NCBI GenBank assembly: GCA_002342225.1
Contig: DDPO01000004.1
Span: forward strand, 1-7,780
DNA: 7,780 nt
Direction: 5' to 3'
Source: Bdellovibrionaceae bacterium UBA2466
GTDB lineage: Bacteria; Bdellovibrionota; FAC87; UBA2466
Notes under the pieces: generated by a model
Seen by the model: only the letters and a program-made list of their open reading frames with translations
Told to the model about the DNA's origin: nothing
Database searches by the model: none
Part shown: positions 6,060 to 7,780 of the stretch, in pieces
How positions within the stretch are numbered: position 1 is the stretch's first letter
Layout: every line of letters starts with the position of its first letter
Made by a program: the position numbers and the translations under genes

Positions 6060-7780
6060 ATGGACGCTAAAGAACAAAACCTAGTAGGGCTTGGAATCAG
6101 ACTAGATGTCCTTGGAAAAGACGGAGAGGTCGTTCACAGTGGCGAGTATGTCAAAGACAAAATTGTTCTAGGAAGAATATTGTCTGCTGACTTGAGGATT
6201 GATGATCCCCGAGTTTCCCGAATTCATGCACTTATAGAAACTAAAGGTGATGAAATTGTTGTTACCGACTTAGCCTCGAGTCATGGGACTTTTGTAAATG
6301 GAAAAAAAGTAATCGAATCCAAAATTTCTTTTGGGGATTCTTTGCGTGTTGGTTTTATTGAGGTCAGAGTTGAAAAAGGAAGCGGCCAAGCCTCAGCTCC
6401 AGGGGTGGTTAAATTTGATGAAGCCGAAGTGAAAGACACAGACGCAACTCTTGTTGATATTGATCGAAGCAAAATAGACTCTGACAGACGGGGCCCCGAT
6501 CGTAGAAAATTGAATGCCTTTCCCGAGGAACGAAGGCTCGAGGAACGAAGAGGCGGAGATAGAAGAATTGAACAGCGAAAAGGTGAAAGAAGAAAAGAGG
6601 AGCCCAAAGAAGTTGGAGTTCCTGACTCGGAAAGAAGAGCAAAGGCAGACCGTAGGAAACCGATTGCGGAGGAACGTCGTCAGGCAGAGAGGCGAAAAGG
6701 GGATCGCAGGGTCTTTGATATCACAAGCCTCGAGCGCCGAATCGAAGACCGACGCGAGAGAAAAACCGATGATGATATTTTGCCAGAAGAATTAGAAAAA
6801 GCTTTTGAGTCTCCGTCTCATGCGAGGGAACTCGAGGTTACAGCTCTCTGGGGTGATCAGATCCTCGATATTTCAAACTATTCCGATGAGTGTGTACTGA
6901 ACATTGGTGAGAGTCCAAGGAACGATTACATTATTCCGAGCGTAGGCATTCCCGATGAATTTCCGCTTTTAAGTATTCAAGAAGATGGTTCAAGCCAACT
7001 GGCGTTCACTGAAAAAATGCATGGAACAGTGAGAGCCCGAGATAAAATGTACTCCATCAAAGAGCTCGCAGCTGAAAAGTTTGTTCGAAAAGAAGGGGAC
7101 CACTATGTCCTCACATTGAAACAAGATGATTTTGCAAAGATTGCGATCGGTAATGTGAGCTTTTTCATTCTGTATGTGAAGCCCGCACCTCGTATTCTAC
7201 CCCCACCCATTTTCGAGCAAGATGCTCTTTTGATGAGAACAACGGTAGGGTCGATACTTCTGTTTTTCGCCCTTTTAATCGGTTTATCTTTTGTTCCCAA
7301 ACCCATTCCAGTGACGATTGAACAAATTCCAGAACGGTTTGCTAAAGTTGTGATTAAGAAAAAACCCGATATCTCTAAAATTGGTCTCATTGCAAAGGGT
7401 GAGGACGCGAAGCAAGGGGGATCTGTCGCTGGAGAGGGAGGACCCGCAATAGGGCCTGAGGGAGAAGCTGGTCGAAAAGATCTGCCTCGAAGAGAAGAAA
7501 AAGCGCAGACGATTCTTCCGAAATCTAAGCCAAAAGAGAACACAACCCCGTCACCAGTTACCAGCAAAACTCCCAATCCTTCAAAAGCAAAAGCTCCTGA
7601 AAAGAAATCGATCAAGAGTGTAGGTCTGTTGAAATCGATCTCGAACGGCGCTATTCAGAAAGAATTTAACAATCTCATCAATGCAGGAGAAGGGCCGGAG
7701 GGTCCGGGTGGATTTGATGATTTTGGTAAAGCTATTCGCGGTGCTCGCGGAAAAAGTTTAGAAGAGACCGGCGGTGCTGG
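6060..7780 (+). CDS. gltG: FHA-domain inner-membrane transducer, GltG/PglI-like (3'-truncated by window)
   Basis: The frame is open from ATG 6060 to the window end, giving 573 residues without a stop. Order of parts: (a) a canonical FHA domain at about 10-105, with Gly38-Arg39, Ser53-Arg54-x-His56 and HGTFVNG at 75-81, so phosphothreonine binding looks intact; (b) an acidic segment with DTDATLVDID at 126-135; (c) an Arg-rich linker at 142-232 with 13 [DE]RR triplets; (d) a second beta-rich cytoplasmic domain at about 257-378, containing LEVTALWGDQILDI and LNIGESPRNDYIIP, resembling the degenerate FHA-like region of PglI-type proteins; (e) one transmembrane helix at about 395-412 (TVGSILLFFALLIGLSFVP); (f) a periplasmic Lys/Pro/Gly-rich stretch from 413 on. 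The family's AgmX/PglI (TonB-like) C-terminal domain should follow outside the window. In M. xanthus GltG couples the AglRQS proton motor to periplasmic Glt proteins. NfsG is the paralogue alternative. Confidence 0.77.
   Translation, partial: MDAKEQNLVGLGIRLDVLGKDGEVVHSGEYVKDKIVLGRILSADLRIDDPRVSRIHALIETKGDEIVVTDLASSHGTFVNGKKVIESKISFGDSLRVGFIEVRVEKGSGQASAPGVVKFDEAEVKDTDATLVDIDRSKIDSDRRGPDRRKLNAFPEERRLEERRGGDRRIEQRKGERRKEEPKEVGVPDSERRAKADRRKPIAEERRQAERRKGDRRVFDITSLERRIEDRRERKTDDDILPEELEKAFESPSHARELEVTALWGDQILDISNYSDECVLNIGESPRNDYIIPSVGIPDEFPLLSIQEDGSSQLAFTEKMHGTVRARDKMYSIKELAAEKFVRKEGDHYVLTLKQDDFAKIAIGNVSFFILYVKPAPRILPPPIFEQDALLMRTTVGSILLFFALLIGLSFVPKPIPVTIEQIPERFAKVVIKKKPDISKIGLIAKGEDAKQGGSVAGEGGPAIGPEGEAGRKDLPRREEKAQTILPKSKPKENTTPSPVTSKTPNPSKAKAPEKKSIKSVGLLKSISNGAIQKEFNNLINAGEGPEGPGGFDDFGKAIRGARGKSLEETGGA
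6483..6755 (+). repeat. Coding tract of [DE]RR pentad repeats in the GltG-like gene
   Basis: Residues 142-232 of the GltG-like protein contain 13 Asp/Glu-Arg-Arg triplets, starting at 142, 147, 157, 162, 167, 176, 191, 197, 205, 210, 215, 225 and 230. Most steps are 5 or 10 residues, so the unit is a degenerate pentad xx[DE]RR (15 bp). Registers shift between the first block (142-172) and the last block (205-232). Confidence 0.75.
6524..6550 (+). repeat. 15-bp-spaced direct repeat CGAGGAACGAAG
   Basis: The 12-mer CGAGGAACGAAG occurs exactly at 6524-6535 and again at 6539-6550, an offset of 15 bp, which is one protein pentad. A third, diverged copy (8 of 12 identical) follows in phase at 6554-6565. 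This is consistent with in-frame expansion by slippage or local duplication. Confidence 0.7.

Noticed and set aside
6514..6795. Plus-strand 93-residue frame inside the Arg-rich tract
   Set aside because: It is a shifted reading of the [DE]RR repeats; purine-rich repeats keep alternative frames open. No separate ribosome binding site or domain is visible.
7103..7615. 170-residue minus-strand open frame opposite the GltG-like gene
   Set aside because: It lies antisense to a continuous frame with recognisable TM and linker segments; its Gly/Pro/Ser-rich content is the mirror of the Lys/Pro/Gly-rich coding sequence.

Overview
This window is a single, tightly packed, plus-strand gene block. It reads as part of a deltaproteobacterial-type (Bdellovibrionota/Myxococcota) envelope-spanning machine of the Glt (gliding transducer) / Nfs family. 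Five complete or near-complete genes and one 5'-truncated gene fill almost every base. I see no RNA genes, mobile elements, CRISPR arrays or terminators. The DNA is moderately AT-rich by eye, which argues against a high-GC Myxococcus. Together with the gene content it suggests a Bdellovibrio/Bacteriovorax-like or related lineage, but the taxon is inference.

Layout: (1) 1-147, the last 48 codons of an outer-membrane beta-barrel protein (GltA/GltB/NfsA/NfsB-like). (2) 180-1640, an exported TPR protein with the C-terminal signature of the GltC-type family. (3) 1630-4770, a very large exported TPR solenoid, GltD/AgmU-like, overlapping the previous gene by 11 nt and probably starting at GTG. (4) 4767-5633, a TPR lipoprotein, GltE/AglT-like, coupled by an ATGA overlap. 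(5) 5698-6051, a small exported protein, GltF-like. (6) 6060 to beyond 7780, a GltG/PglI-like protein with an N-terminal FHA domain, an Arg-rich [DE]RR pentad linker, a second beta-rich cytoplasmic domain, one membrane helix and a Pro/Gly/Lys-rich periplasmic tail. The window ends before its expected C-terminal AgmX/PglI/TonB-like domain and stop codon.

How they would work together, from known Myxococcus biology: an AglRQS (TolQR/MotAB-like) proton channel, not in this window, drives inner-membrane GltG. GltG reaches through the periplasm to the TPR proteins GltC/D/E, which connect to outer-membrane barrels. In M. xanthus the machine powers gliding (Glt) or spore-coat glycan transport (Nfs). 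The sequence alone does not say which job this copy does. The barrel-C-D-E-F-G order joins in one run what M. xanthus splits between two glt loci, and resembles the contiguous nfs layout. The least explained element is the [DE]RR pentad tract in the GltG-like protein, next to an intact FHA domain and a possible FHA-binding threonine motif.
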